Shown: positions 30,811 to 42,800, counted from the first letter of the stretch. The stretch: DNA of 64,000 bases from Agaricus subrufescens (GCA_029945375.1 CM057057.1:930001-994000), one strand, 5' to 3'. The notes: generated by a model not told the origin, from the sequence alone. Translations and numbers: made by a program.

Positions 30811-31760
30811 GGAATGGCCCCTTCGGCCTTCCATACCTGATGGATAAGGATTGGCCACTTCGGCCATCCATCTCGCTGTAGATGAGCAACACCTGCCTCT
30901 ACAGCTGTCTCCTTATGGGGCGGACTACCCATGAAACGCTTACAGCTAGGTGTTAAGGTCCTCCGTCCCACGGCCCAACTTGTCATGACGAAATGGTTTC
31001 AGAGCCGCTTCTTTTCACCTGATGTGCCTGCTACTCATTACCTGGCAGACTGCCTGCTGACTGGGATTCTGCATGCGCCTGCGAGCCCTCTGTCTCTACT
31101 GCGGCCTCCAATGGATTAAGAAAAGCCCTTTCGGCTTTCTAACGCTTGCTTCTGCAGCTCTCTTCATATAGAGAGGGTCGCCTATGAGCGTACGCCAATG
31201 CTCCTTCCCTAGCCCAACTTGTCGTGACTAAATGGTCTCCAGAGCCATTTCGTTCCCACCCGATGTGCTTACTGCTTATTGCCTGGATAGCTGTCTGCTG
31301 GCTGGGATTGTATATGCGCCCATGAGCCCTCCGTCCCCACTACAGCCCTCAATGGATCAGGGATGGCCCCTTCGGCCTTCCAAGCCTGTTGGGTATAGAT
31401 TGGCCGCTTTGGCCATCTATCCCGCTGTAGATGAGCAGCACCTGCCTCTACAGCTGCCTCCATATAGGGCGGGTCACCCATGAACACGCTTGCAGCTACA
31501 CGCCGGTGCTTTCTTCTCAGCTTGACTTGTCATGACAAAACGGTCTCCGGAGTCGTTTCTTTCTTTCTCACCTGATGCGCCTGCTGCTCGTCGCCTGGCA
31601 AACTACCTGCTGACTGGGGTACTACACGTTTCTGCGAGCCTTCTGTCCTTAAACGGATCAGGAATGGCTCCTTTGGCCTCCTATGTCTGTTAGATGCAGA
31701 TTAGCTGTGCTCTGGCCACCTGTTTTACGGGGCTCTCTCCTCTACGGCGCTCTCCATAAA
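30811..31760 (+). repeat. Three-hairpin repeat array, locus B (four units)
   Basis: Units begin at 30811, 31119, 31361 and about 31661 (steps 308, 242, 300). Unit 1 has hairpins at 30811-30832, 30848-30869 and 30875-30905 (GCTGTAGA / TCTACAGC). Unit 3 has them at 31361-31381, 31395-31420 and 31424-31454. Unit 2 keeps the first hairpin (31119-31140) and unit 4 is eroded. Between hairpins and the next unit are conserved words, including palindromic TTGTCATGACAA (about 31527) and a CTGCTGACTGG stretch. Frames on either strand are by-products. Confidence 0.8.
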
Positions 31761-31791
31761 GGGTCAGTCACCCACAGATGTATTTGCAGCC

Positions 31792-32204
31792 ATGTCTAAC
31801 ACCTTAGCCTCTTCTGCAGCGCATCGGCAGGTTTTTTTCACTTGGATTTCATGCGCTGTTCACAAACGAGTCTATATCGTAGGCTATCTACAACGGAGCT
31901 GTGTCCACATAAGGCACCTACACGTAGCGTCTCGGTGAGTCACGGTCTATTCTGGCGGTCTGTTACTTACCCAGTTACTCAGCTTCGTCGTCGGCCTCGT
32001 AACCTTCATCGACATCGTCTACACACCTGCCATTCTCTCTACTCCAGGCCAGCGACTTTCGGTAACGTCTGGGAACTTCTTCCTCCTGTGATTCAACGCA
32101 TTTACCTGCCCTATACGCAGGCAACCCTTCAGGGAGATTTAGCAGGTATGCGTGCAGAAGATAGGGTTTACTTACTTTTCACCGGTCTTTTTGCTGCAGT
32201 GTAG
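31792..32204 (+). CDS. Possible small gene or remnant after hairpin array, unknown
   Basis: An ATG at 31792, directly after the last hairpin unit, opens 13 codons to a possible donor at 31831. Open sequence downstream reaches a stop at 32204 and includes a folded-looking tail (FGNVWELLPPVIQRIYLPY). A similar start (ATG, then TCTAC..CGGAGCTG, then a GTGAGT-like donor) follows the hairpin array at 36157, hinting at a shared cassette. The exon structure is not settled and no family is recognised. Confidence 0.3.
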
Positions 32205-32569
32205 CTTGGGGTACAGGCTGGCATTTGGAGAGGGTAGGACACGACGATTTTGGTTTGACTGAACTGAATATCGTTTGCTTTAATTTGGGACGATTTTGAT
32301 CCTGCTAGTAAATTTGGTTGCTTCGATTTCTCGCACTCCAATCATGAATGACCAAATCAGCCTCTGTCGTAAGAGCATTTTGCGTAAGGGCCTTTTTTGC
32401 CTCAGCATTGAATGGCCACGCTGGCCTTCTGTCCCTGTAGACATAAACGAGCCACTGGGGCCGTGTACGGAATGCCCTGCCTTCTTGCCCGATCTGGGGC
32501 CGATTTCTCGAGCCGGTGGTTTTGCGTGCTGTTCCCTCCGTCCGCACTTTTGTCCCCTCTCCATTAGAG

Positions 32570-33301
32570 ATGGAGAACGCCCTAGAGTACCTTGCATCCT
32601 CCCTTCCCTCCCTGCTAGAGAACGACGTATTTGAGTTTAATCCAGAAAGTGAAAGTACTCACGAGTATGAGTTATTCCGGGCTTTTTTCAAAGTCCTGGA
32701 GGAGTCTAGAGATGTACGTATTTCTACCCACCCCATAGCTGCACTAATCCGTTGTAAATCTAGGTGCTTTTCTGGACAGACCGTAACGCCGAGGCCTTAG
32801 ACAACCTCGCCCTATCGTCCTTTTTCAGTGCCCAGGTTCTGGAGGTAGGCGGTGTCTTGTATTGATACGTTGGTCAGGCTGAGTAGAGCTTGTTTTTCTT
32901 AAAGGCCTACTTCATTGATGAAGGAGAGGTGATGTGGAATGCCCTCACCAGTTCTGCTACCGTAAGCCCTGCAGATGCCTCAAGGATATGCAAGGAGATG
33001 TCACAGGTGCGCCATGATTTCAATGATCCGTCCAGCTATACTGATGTTTTCTCCTGAGTTTGACTCACGCCTCCACCATACCCTTGGCCGCTGGACTACG
33101 GCTGTCACCCAGCTACAAGAAGAACTGGAGGATCTGGCTGTGAGTCCTTTTTACCTCATTAAGGCCCTGTAGTCTGACAAATCTCAACAGGGGCTACTTC
33201 AAAGCCTTCGGCGGAAGGCGAAGTGTGTGGAGAGGATGTACGGCTACCTCTCTGCTACGCCGCTGCCCCTCTCTGCAATTCCACCTGAGGACGCCCCCTA
33301 G
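32570..33301 (+). CDS. Five-exon gene for a 172-aa protein, unknown function
   Basis: Exons 32570-32713, 32764-32844, 32905-33006, 33059-33139 and 33191-33301 are each a multiple of three, and the introns of 50, 60, 52 and 51 nt are all phase 0. The ATG at 32570 is the first in frame and the stop is TAG. The protein is acidic and helical, starts MENALEYLASSLPSLLEND, carries a coiled-coil-like stretch (TAVTQLQEELEDLAGLLQSL) and ends in a Pro-rich tail. No signal peptide, membrane segment or known motif. The clean splicing argues for a real, maintained gene. A lone GGCC-loop-GGCC hairpin lies 140 bases upstream (32410-32429). Confidence 0.65.
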
Positions 33302-34300
33302 TACATTGAATTTACCACATTATGCCCATAATACACTGATTTCAAAATGATTCCAGCCTCTGGTCCGGCAAGTATCAAGATCCGGTAGTATTGATCTAAT
33401 TAGTTCTCTTCTTGTCCGCTCATGTTACCAATGCAGCTCCAGTATATCCCCCGTTTTTTCCGGCCATGAACCGGGGCTCGCACCCTGCGCCGGGGCCAAG
33501 CATCTTGAATGACTCCCAGCTCGCAGGAGTCAGGATCGGCGGAGACCTTGCCAAGTCAGGCATCCAACATTTTCAAGCATGATTGGCGGAACTATTTTTA
33601 CCACTCACTTTACATATCGCCAGCATGTTCTACGTCAAATCGGCGGCGATATTTGCGATTTGTAGGGTGAGTCAGGTTTGGCGGCGTCGTAATAGATTGA
33701 TTTGTGGAGTAAGTCAAAGATCTTTACCACAAATTCATTCCTATTTTTATAGAGTGATTCAGGATCGACGGCCACCTGAAATATTTGCAGAGCGAGTCGC
33801 AACCGATTTTTCATTTCGGCTATACACAGTAATTCATATGCCCACATTTTGGTACTCTGAAACGCTGCCGAGATAGCAATTGTGATTACGGTATTTTATG
33901 CGGGTGCTAGTATTTCCATCCCTCTACCCCATCTGGGCGGCCCAAAATATCACGGTGAGTCGCAACCGATTTTTCATTTCCGTTGTGTGTGGTAGTTCAT
34001 ATTCCGAATTTTGGGTGCTCTGAATTGCTGCTGAAATCACCATTGCGATTGCAGTACTTTATGTAAGTGCTAGTACTTCCATCCCAGGTGGCCCAACGCT
34101 ATCACCGTATGGATATCGGGGTAGGTGCATTGCTCTCCTACAGCGTACTTGGACTGAGAGCACATGCTGACAGCTACCTAAGAAGTTGGGGGGCAGTGCG
34201 GTGGATTATACCTTCCTATGCACTTCCGTATTCCTTAATCAAATCTCTCATATGCATAGTGGTGGCCAAACAATTGGATTTATTATTTAGACGGTCATGA
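33302..34300. repeat. Non-coding stretch with a 163-bp tandem duplication
   Basis: Sequence from about 33794 (GAGTCGCAACCGATTTTTC) recurs from 33957, 163 bases later, with about 80-85% identity by eye. The rest of this kilobase has no convincing gene. Several GTGAGT and GTAAGT words occur but no paired exons. Confidence 0.6.
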
Positions 34301-34305
34301 CTATA

Positions 34306-34983
34306 CTATTCTATTGAATTTGTTGATCTATGGGGAAAGGGGTGAGTCTTCTGCAGAGGTTGATGTTGCTGGAACTCACCGATCCCGGCAGCAGCAGGTG
34401 TGCTAGTGGCAGGTGCGGGCGCGGCTGCGAGTATGTACCGGGGGGGGCGGGAGGTTATGACCACCTCAGCGATTTTTCGGGGGTGATGGCGGCGCACAGG
34501 GACAGTGGAGGTTGGTGGGATAGTGGCCGGGGCGGTAGGTCCTGGTCCTGATCCCGGTATGCGCGCCAGTGCGAGCGCACATGCAGATGCGAGTGCCAGT
34601 CCGTATGCGTGTCCGAGTGCCGGTCCAAGTGCGAGTGCGAGTGCCGGTGCAGGTGTCGGTGCGACTGTAGGTGGGGCTGCGAACGCCGGTGGAGGCGCAG
34701 GTGACAGAATACACCGGGTGGGGCGGGAGGCTATGGCACCACCGGAATTTTTGCGGCTGTGATGGCGGCGTACACACGCAAGGGCATGCGTTGGGCTACC
34801 GGTGGTGATAGCAGGTATAGTTGCAGCTGCTGGCGCGCGTGTACGTGGAATGTGGTCCCCACCGCCAGAGTCGCCCCTCCCTTGGAAATGCTCGGTGATC
34901 GACCTTGTATGCCTGACCTGCGTAGGGTTGAAGCCGGGCGAGTTTCGTCCTGGACCAGGTTTGCGATTGCTATTCTTCGGCAT
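34306..34983 (-). CDS. Doubtful Pro/Ala-rich ORF over a hexamer repeat
   Basis: A 225-codon frame starts at an ATG (34983), with a basic N-terminus (MPKNSNRKPGPGRNSPGF) followed by Ala/Pro repeats. The centre (about 34555-34700) is a 6-bp tandem repeat of GTGCGA and GTGCCG type, which keeps several frames open on both strands. The frame may therefore be a by-product; only the non-repetitive N-terminus argues for coding. No family recognised. Confidence 0.25.
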   Translation of the reverse strand: MPKNSNRKPGPGRNSPGFNPTQVRHTRSITEHFQGRGDSGGGDHIPRTRAPAAATIPAITTGSPTHALACVRRHHSRKNSGGAIASRPTRCILSPAPPPAFAAPPTVAPTPAPALALALGPALGHAYGLALASACALALARIPGSGPGPTAPATIPPTSTVPVRRHHPRKIAEVVITSRPPRYILAAAPAPATSTPAAAGIGEFQQHQPLQKTHPFPHRSTNSIE

Positions 34984-35639
34984 GGGAGGGTGAGGCGATA
35001 AAGGAGGAAGGAGAATGCTCTCCAGGCTTTAAGATCTATATATAAGTCGAAGATCACAGTCCTCGAGATCAATCTTTCGGCTATACCCGACAACTTGACG
35101 CACCGAGGACAGTCTCGCGATCCTATCCAGATCCTGTCTTTCTCCAATCTACAGTCCTCTTGTTTTAAAGTAAGGAGCGCCCATTGAGGGCATACTTCAT
35201 TGATTGGAAAACAGTACCCATACCAAGGAACTGTGGACGACGAACTCCACCTACCACCATATCTGATTAGCTTGAGTCACGTGCCCAAGGTTGCCTTTCC
35301 ATCCCGACCCCCGAGATCATAGATGGCTTCAAGTTCCTTTTTTCTTCCTACAACCGCTCCTACTTCCCTGCCCCTACCACCTGCCACCCAGGAAGAAACA
35401 GGTCAAAATCAACTAGTGGTTCTCAAGTTTCTTTACTGCTAAGGACGCGTGTCATGAAGGTCTGTGTTCTAGTGATAAGACCCTATTGATCTGATGACCT
35501 TTCCTCATGATTGGCAGGTTTTTTTTTCAAGATGCGGAAGGTATTACTGAAGGATTCTATCATAACGCTCATACCCATGACGCTGTGAACAGCCGCCATT
35601 CCTAAACTTACGTCACGCCAACCGTTAGCATGACTTCGC

Positions 35640-36110
35640 CAGTGCTTTGTCTTCACCACGTCTCTCAGTGGCCCAGGAATGGCCAATATGGCCTTCTATG
35701 TTAGCCGGACATGGACTGGCCACTTTGGCCGCCCATCTCGCTGTAGATGAGCAACTCATGCCCCTACAGTATTCTCCGCAAATATGGGTCACCTGTGAGC
35801 ATGCTTACAGCTACACGCTAATGTACCCTCCCCAGCCTGACTTATAGTGATTTCTCATGAAAAAAAGGTCCTCAAAGCCGTTTCTTTCTCACACAGTATG
35901 TCTAATACCTATTATCTGGCTTACAACCTGCTGACTGGTATTCTCACAAGTCCTTTGTCTTCACTGCGTCTCTCAGTGGCCTAGGAATGGCCAGTGCGGC
36001 CCTCTCCGTCAGCCGGATATGGATTGGAGGCTGCCCATCTCACTGTAGATGAGTAGCTCTTGCCTCTATGATATTATCCGTAAATATGGGTCACCTATGA
36101 GCATGCTACG
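35640..36110 (+). repeat. Three-hairpin repeat array, locus C (two units)
   Basis: Unit 1 has hairpins at 35677-35696, 35713-35733 and 35741-35769. Unit 2 starts at 35984, again 308 bases after unit 1 by the first hairpin, and is more eroded. Text between units matches locus B (AGCATGCTTACAGCTACACG and the CTGCTGACTGG stretch). An open frame starts at 36157, just past the array. Confidence 0.75.
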
Positions 36111-36156
36111 AGCTACGAGCTAACAGTTCCTCTCCCAGTTTCCTCTTCTGGCTTGC

Positions 36157-36450
36157 ATGTCGCCGCCTTTCAAAGACTGCTGCGGTCCTCACAAACAGAT
36201 GCCCGAGATTCTACGGAGCTGCAGTGTGAGTCTGCACCTTTACCTGTCCTATCTTGGTGGCGACTCACCTGTTTTTCACCTGTCACAGAGCCACCCCACT
36301 TCTTCTGAATCACCGCCATCACCCTTCAGCCTTGTCAAACAGGACCCGAATGGCAGCGCGCTCCGTCAACAGCACTCTACATCAATTTTGCCACCCTTCC
36401 AGTGCAAGTCTGTACCCTCACCCTCGGCTCTGCGTTCTACCTTCATCTGA
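36157..36450 (+). CDS. Possible small gene after hairpin array, unknown
   Basis: An ATG at 36157 opens a short exon (MSPPFKDCCGPHKQMPEILR) ending near a GTGAGT at about 36223. A TGTCACAG acceptor near 36290 and a Ser/Pro-rich open stretch follow. Reading straight through is also open to 36450. It resembles the start at 31792 in position relative to a hairpin array. No family recognised and coding status is uncertain. Confidence 0.3.
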   Translation: MSPPFKDCCGPHKQMPEILRSCSVSLHLYLSYLGGDSPVFHLSQSHPTSSESPPSPFSLVKQDPNGSALRQQHSTSILPPFQCKSVPSPSALRSTFI

Positions 36451-36509
36451 CGTGGAGCAGGTTTAGAGTCAGCTAGACTGATCTCTGCCATGCGACTATT
36501 AAGATTTCT

Positions 36510-38700
36510 ACCCCATGACTGCTATGATGCGATTTCACTAATAAATTGGCAGGTATAATTCAAGCTCCCATTACACTGGCGCTGTCCCCACCAGTAGCAG
36601 TTCTGTTTTGCGCACAACTCAGAGTCAGCAGGATCGGTTTCTACATGCGATTTGAGGCGCTTATGTAAGTGTCCTTGCCCGATTTGTTCCAAATCAGGAG
36701 ATTTGACTATGAAATCGACAGGCAAGATTCACGCAGATTCACGCAGATTCACGCACCTGCTACACCGGCACTGTCCCGACCAGTCACAATTCCGTTTTGC
36801 CCGCAAAGCGATTATTACAGCTATGAGGTGCTTATATAAGTACCCTTGATTTCGTTCACACCGCGACATTTGACTGTAGAATCGACAGGCATGATTCAGG
36901 CTCCCGTTACGCTGGTGCCGTCCCCACCAGTAGCCGTTTTGTTTTGCACGCAACTCAGATTTCTACATACACTTATGTAAGTGTCCCTTGCCCGATTTGT
37001 TTCAAATCTGAGATTTGACTTTGACTACACTGAAATACAGACAGTTGCGCGCAAAGGATTCACACTCCTTGCTACACTGACGATTCAAGCACCTGCTACA
37101 CCGGCGCTGTCCCTGACCAGTTGCGCGCAAAGCGATTATTACAGCTACGAGGTGCTTATATAAGTATCCTTGATTTCGTTCACACCCCGACATTTGACTG
37201 TAGAATCGACAGGCACGATTCAAGCTCCCGTTACGCTGGTGCCGGCCCCACCAGTAGCAGTTCTATTTTTCGTGCAACTTAGATTTCTACATACACTCAT
37301 GTAAGCGTCCCCTTGCCCGATTTGTTTCAAATCTGGAGATTTGACTATGAAATAGACAGGCAGGATTCACACTCCTGCTACACTGACGATTCAAGCACCT
37401 GCTACACCGGCGCTGTCCCGACAAATTGCGCGCAAAGCGATTATTATAGCCATGAGGTGCTTATGTAAGTATCCTTGATTTCGTCCATATCCTGAGATTT
37501 GACTGTAAAATCGACAGGCACGATTCAAGCTCCCGTTACGCTGGTGCCGTCCCCACCAGTAGCAGTTCTATTTTGCGTGCAAGCCCCCAACTCAAAGTCA
37601 GCGGGACCGGTTTCTGCATGCGATCCCTACAGTTATGATGCACTCATGTGAGTCTCCTTGCTCGATTCTTTTCAAATCCGGAGACTTGACTATAGAATCA
37701 ACAGGTATGATTCACACTCCTGCTACCCTGACATTGTTCCCACCTGTCACACATCTGTTTTGCTTACACGCCCTCAGCTCAAATTGGGCAGGACCAATTT
37801 CTACATGTGGTGATTGTGAAAGGCCTATGCAAGTATCCTTGCCCGATTTCTTTCAAATCCTGAGATTTGACTGTGGAATTGACAGGCATGATTCAAGCTC
37901 CTGGTATCCTGCCGCTGTTCCCACCAGTCACAATTTCTTTTTGCATGCAAGGCCTCAACCCAAAGTCTGCGAGACCGGTTTCTAGGTGCGATTATTACAG
38001 TTATGAGGGGTTTATGTAAGCCTTGCCTGATTCCATGACTATAGAATTGGCAGGTGTATTTCAAGCTCCTGTTACGCCGGCGCTGTCCCCGCTAATTATG
38101 ATTCCAGTCTACTTCCAAGCCCTCAACCTAAACTCAGCAAGACTGGCTTCCGCCTGTGACTAGTATGATCCCTGCCACTATGACTAGCTTATGTGCGATT
38201 TGCTTCAAATGCTGAGATTTAGCTGTAGAATCGGCAGGCTGAATTCAGGTCCCTGTTGCACTGGCGCTGTCCCCATTCCAGTCCACCTATCCAAAATCGC
38301 GTGACCGGTTTCTGCATGTGACTGTCAAGATTATACCAAGCCTATGTGAGCACTGAGCATCCCTCACTTCTTTTCAAATGTTGCGATTTGACTATAGAAT
38401 CGGCAGGCCTAATTCAAGCCTCTATTACCCCGGTACTATCCCCATCCCAGTCTGCTTGCAAGCCCTCAATCCAAAGATAGTGAGACTGGTTTCTATATAC
38501 GACTATCACGATTTCTGCGATCAGACCATCATGCAAGTATTTTCTCCCCATTTGTTTCAAATGCTGAAATGCTGCAATTTGACTATAGAATCGGCAGGCT
38601 TCCAAGCTTCTGTTGCATTGGCGCCGTCCCTATTCCAGTCTGCTTGACTCTCAGTCAGACCAACTGCTGTAAGTAGCCGTTATGATTGCTTATGTAAGTA
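36510..38700 (+). repeat. Satellite of about 13 units (145-190 bp) that look like exon plus intron
   Basis: The phrase TTGACTRTAGAATCGACAGG or a close variant recurs at about 36533, 36704, 36871, 37016, 37193, 37341, 37499, 37686, 37867, 38035, 38217, 38387 and 38578. About 50 bases before it is usually TTATGTAAGT. So most units hold a donor-like GTAAGT, a branch-like TTGAC and an acceptor-like ACAG at the size of a normal intron in this genome (about 55-60 nt). A 90-125-bp segment follows, with a shared open frame in several units (IQAPVTLVPSPPVAVLF). Identity between units is moderate, so the array is old. Confidence 0.8.
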
Positions 38701-38709
38701 TCTTTGCCT

Positions 38710-39180
38710 GTGCAGTTACAGAGATTTCGGCGAGCAGCCTCAGCTCCCGCGCCATCGTCACCATCACAAAGCTTGGGGAATCTGCTATTTAATAGAGTCA
38801 GGATGTGACGCTTGTTTTTTCTTAGATATGTCTTTGGTATTCAATAAACCAGTTTCGTTATTGAAGCACTATTTGAATAAAATATGTAAGAAAAATATTC
38901 AATACATATTTAATAAGCCAGTGGACTTATTGAAATATTTTTGAGTAAACAATCAAGATAAGGCTTAAATAAGTCACGTGTAATATTAATAATATTTTGT
39001 GAAACTATTTGTTTACTCCGTCACTTGATAAGTCCTAAAAACATTCTTGATAATACAAGTGTACAATTGTGTGCAATCTGTGACATGAGTCACAATATAG
39101 TCACAATAGTACAACTGCCTTATTTGAATCTGTCATTTAATTATTATTAAATATTGATTTAATAAGACACCTGTCTTATG
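38710..39180. other. AT-rich segment, no gene
   Basis: Long A/T runs with many TTATTGAA, TTCAATA and TTAATAAG words in both orientations. A shorter AT-rich piece occurs at 48730-48770, outside the other side of the KDZ element. It could be old flanking repeat; no coding signal. Confidence 0.4.
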
Positions 39181-39197
39181 GTTTCTCCGGGCCAGTG

Positions 39198-39715
39198 TAT
39201 AGGCCACAGCCCGCGCATCAAAACGTCTCCCACGGCTCAACCTGCGCATCAAAAGCCTCCCACGGCTCAACACACGCATCAAATGCCTCCCACGGCTCAA
39301 CACGCGCATCAAATGCCTCCCACGGCTCAACACGCGCATCAAATGCCTCCCACGGCTCAACCCGCGCATCAAAGCGTCTCCCACGGCTCAACACACGCAT
39401 CAAATGCCTCCCACGGCTCAACACGCGCATCAAATGCCTCCCACGGCTCAACACGCGCATCAAATGCCTCCCACGGCTCAACCCGCGCATCAAAGTGTCT
39501 CCCACGGCTCAACCTGCGCATCAAATCACTCCCACGACTCAACCCGCGCATCAATAACCACTCACGGCTGATCTAAGCCGCATCAAACACCTCCCACGGC
39601 TCAACACGCGCATCAAATGCCTCCCACGGCTCAACACGCGCATCAAATGCCTCCCACAGCTCAACCCGCGCATCAACAGCCTCCCACAGCTGATGTAAGC
39701 TGTCTACAAGACACT
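39198..39715 (+). repeat. 30-bp minisatellite, left terminal inverted repeat of KDZ element
   Basis: About 16 units of CTCCCACGGCTCAACNCGCGCATCAAATGC type, 29-31 bases each. Every frame is open across it, so the frames here are artefacts. Each unit carries one or more CpG sites. Confidence 0.9.
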
Positions 39716-39803
39716 TGAGTTCCCAATTTCCGGACAGGCCGGCTGAAAGACTCTAATTATACTTCTGATTGTACAAGGGAAAATGTCTGAAAAAACCAAA
39801 CTA

Positions 39804-42800
39804 CTACTCTCCCTCCTGCTCCTGCTCCTGCTGCTCTAAGTTTAATACACTGAGAACTGTGTCTAGATCCTTTGTAAGTTCCGCCTCTTGTTCATCTTCA
39901 TCAGCGTCATCCTCATCTTCAGGAATCTCGTTTTCCGAAACATTCTCATGAGGTGGAATATTGTCATTAAGGTTATTGAATGTATGTTAAAGTGAACCCG
40001 CAATATGATTTCAAGCTTTTCCTGGTGAGAGTGAACCGGTAAAGCCGGCTATCTTCTGAAGGCTTTGAAAACAACGAATATGTTCCACGTTTGCAAGCTT
40101 GAAATGACAGCAGCAGTGCGAAATTTGATGTGCGATGAGAGGATTTTGAATCCTGAGCCGATCTTCCATAGCTTTCAAGAAATTTTCCTCATCTTGAATG
40201 AATGTGATTAAGCGTGGAATTTCAACATTGAGTCGCTGGATTTCTTCATTAGCTCGCTGAATTTTGAAGAATTGGTCCATCAGAGTGCGTGCAGCAGGGC
40301 AGGCCCATGGTCATTTCCTAACATCTTCTTGGGTATTGGCTAGAATGTCAAATTCAGAAAGGAAAGTGTAGTCCAAGACTTCCTCCCAGCGGAGAGTCTC
40401 GCGAGGTGGCTTGAGCTTCTTTGCAGCGTCGTTGAAACGTTGAAGAGCCAGCTTGACAGCCTGAGAACGAGATTTGAGAGCCTTAGCAATATGTTGTCGC
40501 AGCTTATAACCTGTGGAATGGTGGTCAAAAATTTGAAAAAGATTACATAATATTTACCTGTGCCGGAGCGGTTCATTTTCCCAAGTTCAAACATACGGGA
40601 TACAATGAGCTGCTGGAGCTTGTCCAAGCATCGATGATACTGCTGAGTGCTGGCCAAATCAGCAGTACAAGTCCAGTTCTCGTCCTCCTCTTCCCAAGTC
40701 TGCTCAATCCCTAATTTCCTCTCGAGCTCATGAACCATCTCGAGCGTCTTCATATAAGTCTTATCCAGCCGACGGCGCTCTGCTTCTATCTTTGTAGTCG
40801 AAGTACCGGTCTCCATATGCCATGTTTCTCTGATCACAGTAAGTTTGTGGCTGGGATGGTTAATGTGATGCGTAAAAATGATCATGCAAACAATATACTT
40901 ACAATACTTGTTTCAATGATTCAAGGTGTTGATAGTACTCAATCTCAAGCGTTTCCTGTAAAGGCTCCTTTGATAAACCCTCCAAGTACACCTTCTCATC
41001 CAGTAGCCATTGCGTGAAGGTTTCGGGGATGGAGATGTTGTTTCCATCATTGCGAATGATGTCGTCTATCTTGTCTAGCTCTTGCTCAAAATTGGGAGCA
41101 GTGGCAATTATTTCGAGAGCGGCAGAGTAATTGTTAACAAGGAAAGTACCTGGACAGGATTAGATCGTCAGAACAAAATGGATTAATAGTAAGTACGTAC
41201 TAAGGTTCTCGTAAGTATCTGTTGTGTCAAGGTGTTGAAAGAAGGTCGCAATCCGTTGTTGACGGTGAAAAACACTGGAGTGGTGTACGGAAGAAGCAAG
41301 GTCATTGGAGCGGGAGAAGAGGTGCTCAGCCCCTTTGAGGTCACTCAGTCCAAGGCCTTCAACATATGTTGCGAGATTGCTAAGTTGGCACATTCTGTTG
41401 TGTGCATGCCCATGAAATGCCCCAACTAAGGACGTATATGAGAGCTCCCTTGCATGGGGACCAAGGGCACTTCTCGAAAGAGTAGTCTTGAAGCGGCATC
41501 CGATATCGTATCCACCCCCAAGGTTAGATCCAAACGTATCCAGGAGAACATTAACGACCGCGAGAGGATACTGGGACCTACGTGCATGAACTAACAGCAG
41601 GAAATTAATGACATAGCGCAACTTACCCCTCTCCACTTTGCACCATGTCTGTCAGCAAAAGAATGAAGCCATGGCGACACAGCGCAACAAAGACACCCGT
41701 CTCATCAAAGATGCCCCAGGCACAAGAAGTGTGTTGATCCGACATATTCTTCCATCATTCAGAACATGGAGAATCATCAATATTGTCTTGTGGAGCATCA
41801 GAAATGTGTTGTCGAGCAGATGGTGTCATCCATCTGGTAACTTCGGCTCGTGGCACATAATAATCCCCCCCGACTTGACGCAGGTTGGCTAATTCATTAG
41901 AGACACGAACCGCCTGAACATCGCCGGAGTCCACTTCGTTGTAATCAAAAATTGGATCACATCTCAAGACGTGCTTCAGTGAATCATTTCCATCCATTGT
42001 GAACAGGAGGCAGAACTTCAAGTCCTCCTCATCCTCAAGAGTATATGTACATGCGGGGCACACATGACGCAGGCGCCAGCGAGGGTCATCACGGTGTAAA
42101 GAGATGTTGACATGTATATCAACTTGTTGAAGAATTGAGAGATAGACATCAAGACATATAGTATACTGTTTTGTTAGATGAGGTTTATATGGCATCTGTA
42201 GAGATTTTAAAGCTTCAGTAATAGGTACATTGATTCTCGCACACTGACTTGGTGAATATCACATATTGTCTTAACAGTGTTTTGAACAGCTAGACGAGGA
42301 CATCGAAGTGATGCCACTCGAAAAAGCTCAAGAGTGCGAATCGTGATGGCTACTGTGGGCCGTAAAGGTGAGCAAGGGATAAGTCCCTCGTTGATAAGGA
42401 TGATCGGGATGCGGTCCCCCGAATGCAATGAGATTGAGTGTTGATATAGTCCTTGTCACTTCACCGTCAGTAATGTCATAAATATATTGCAAAATGTGCT
42501 CACCGTAGATGTCCACCACTGTAACAGTGTACTGCTCCTGACCTCCATCCAATGGACACTCTTGCCTAGTGGTCTCATCTGCCACCACCGATACCGCAAA
42601 ATCTGAGAGCTTCTTATCCCCCACCCTTGCGCTCCAAGCAAGATAACCCTCCGTCATACCATTCAGAAGCTCTTGGAACGCGAGAGTTTGTTTGAGTACT
42701 TGATCGCGCCAATCGCGTCCATCCTTGCGCAGGCCTCTGGAGAAAACAATTGAGAAAACACAGCTACAAGAAACAGTGGTGAAAATATACCTTTCTTTCC

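Noticed and set aside
34505..34762. Plus-strand Ala/Ser ORF opposite the Pro/Ala ORF
   Set aside because: It reads the hexamer repeat only.
39178..39576. ORFs of 95-132 codons over the minisatellite (repeating HGSTRASNAS)
   Set aside because: All frames on both strands stay open because the 30-bp unit has no stop; this is a repeat artefact.
39198..39700. CRISPR array
   Set aside because: The 30-bp units are head-to-tail without unique spacers, and the genome is eukaryotic.
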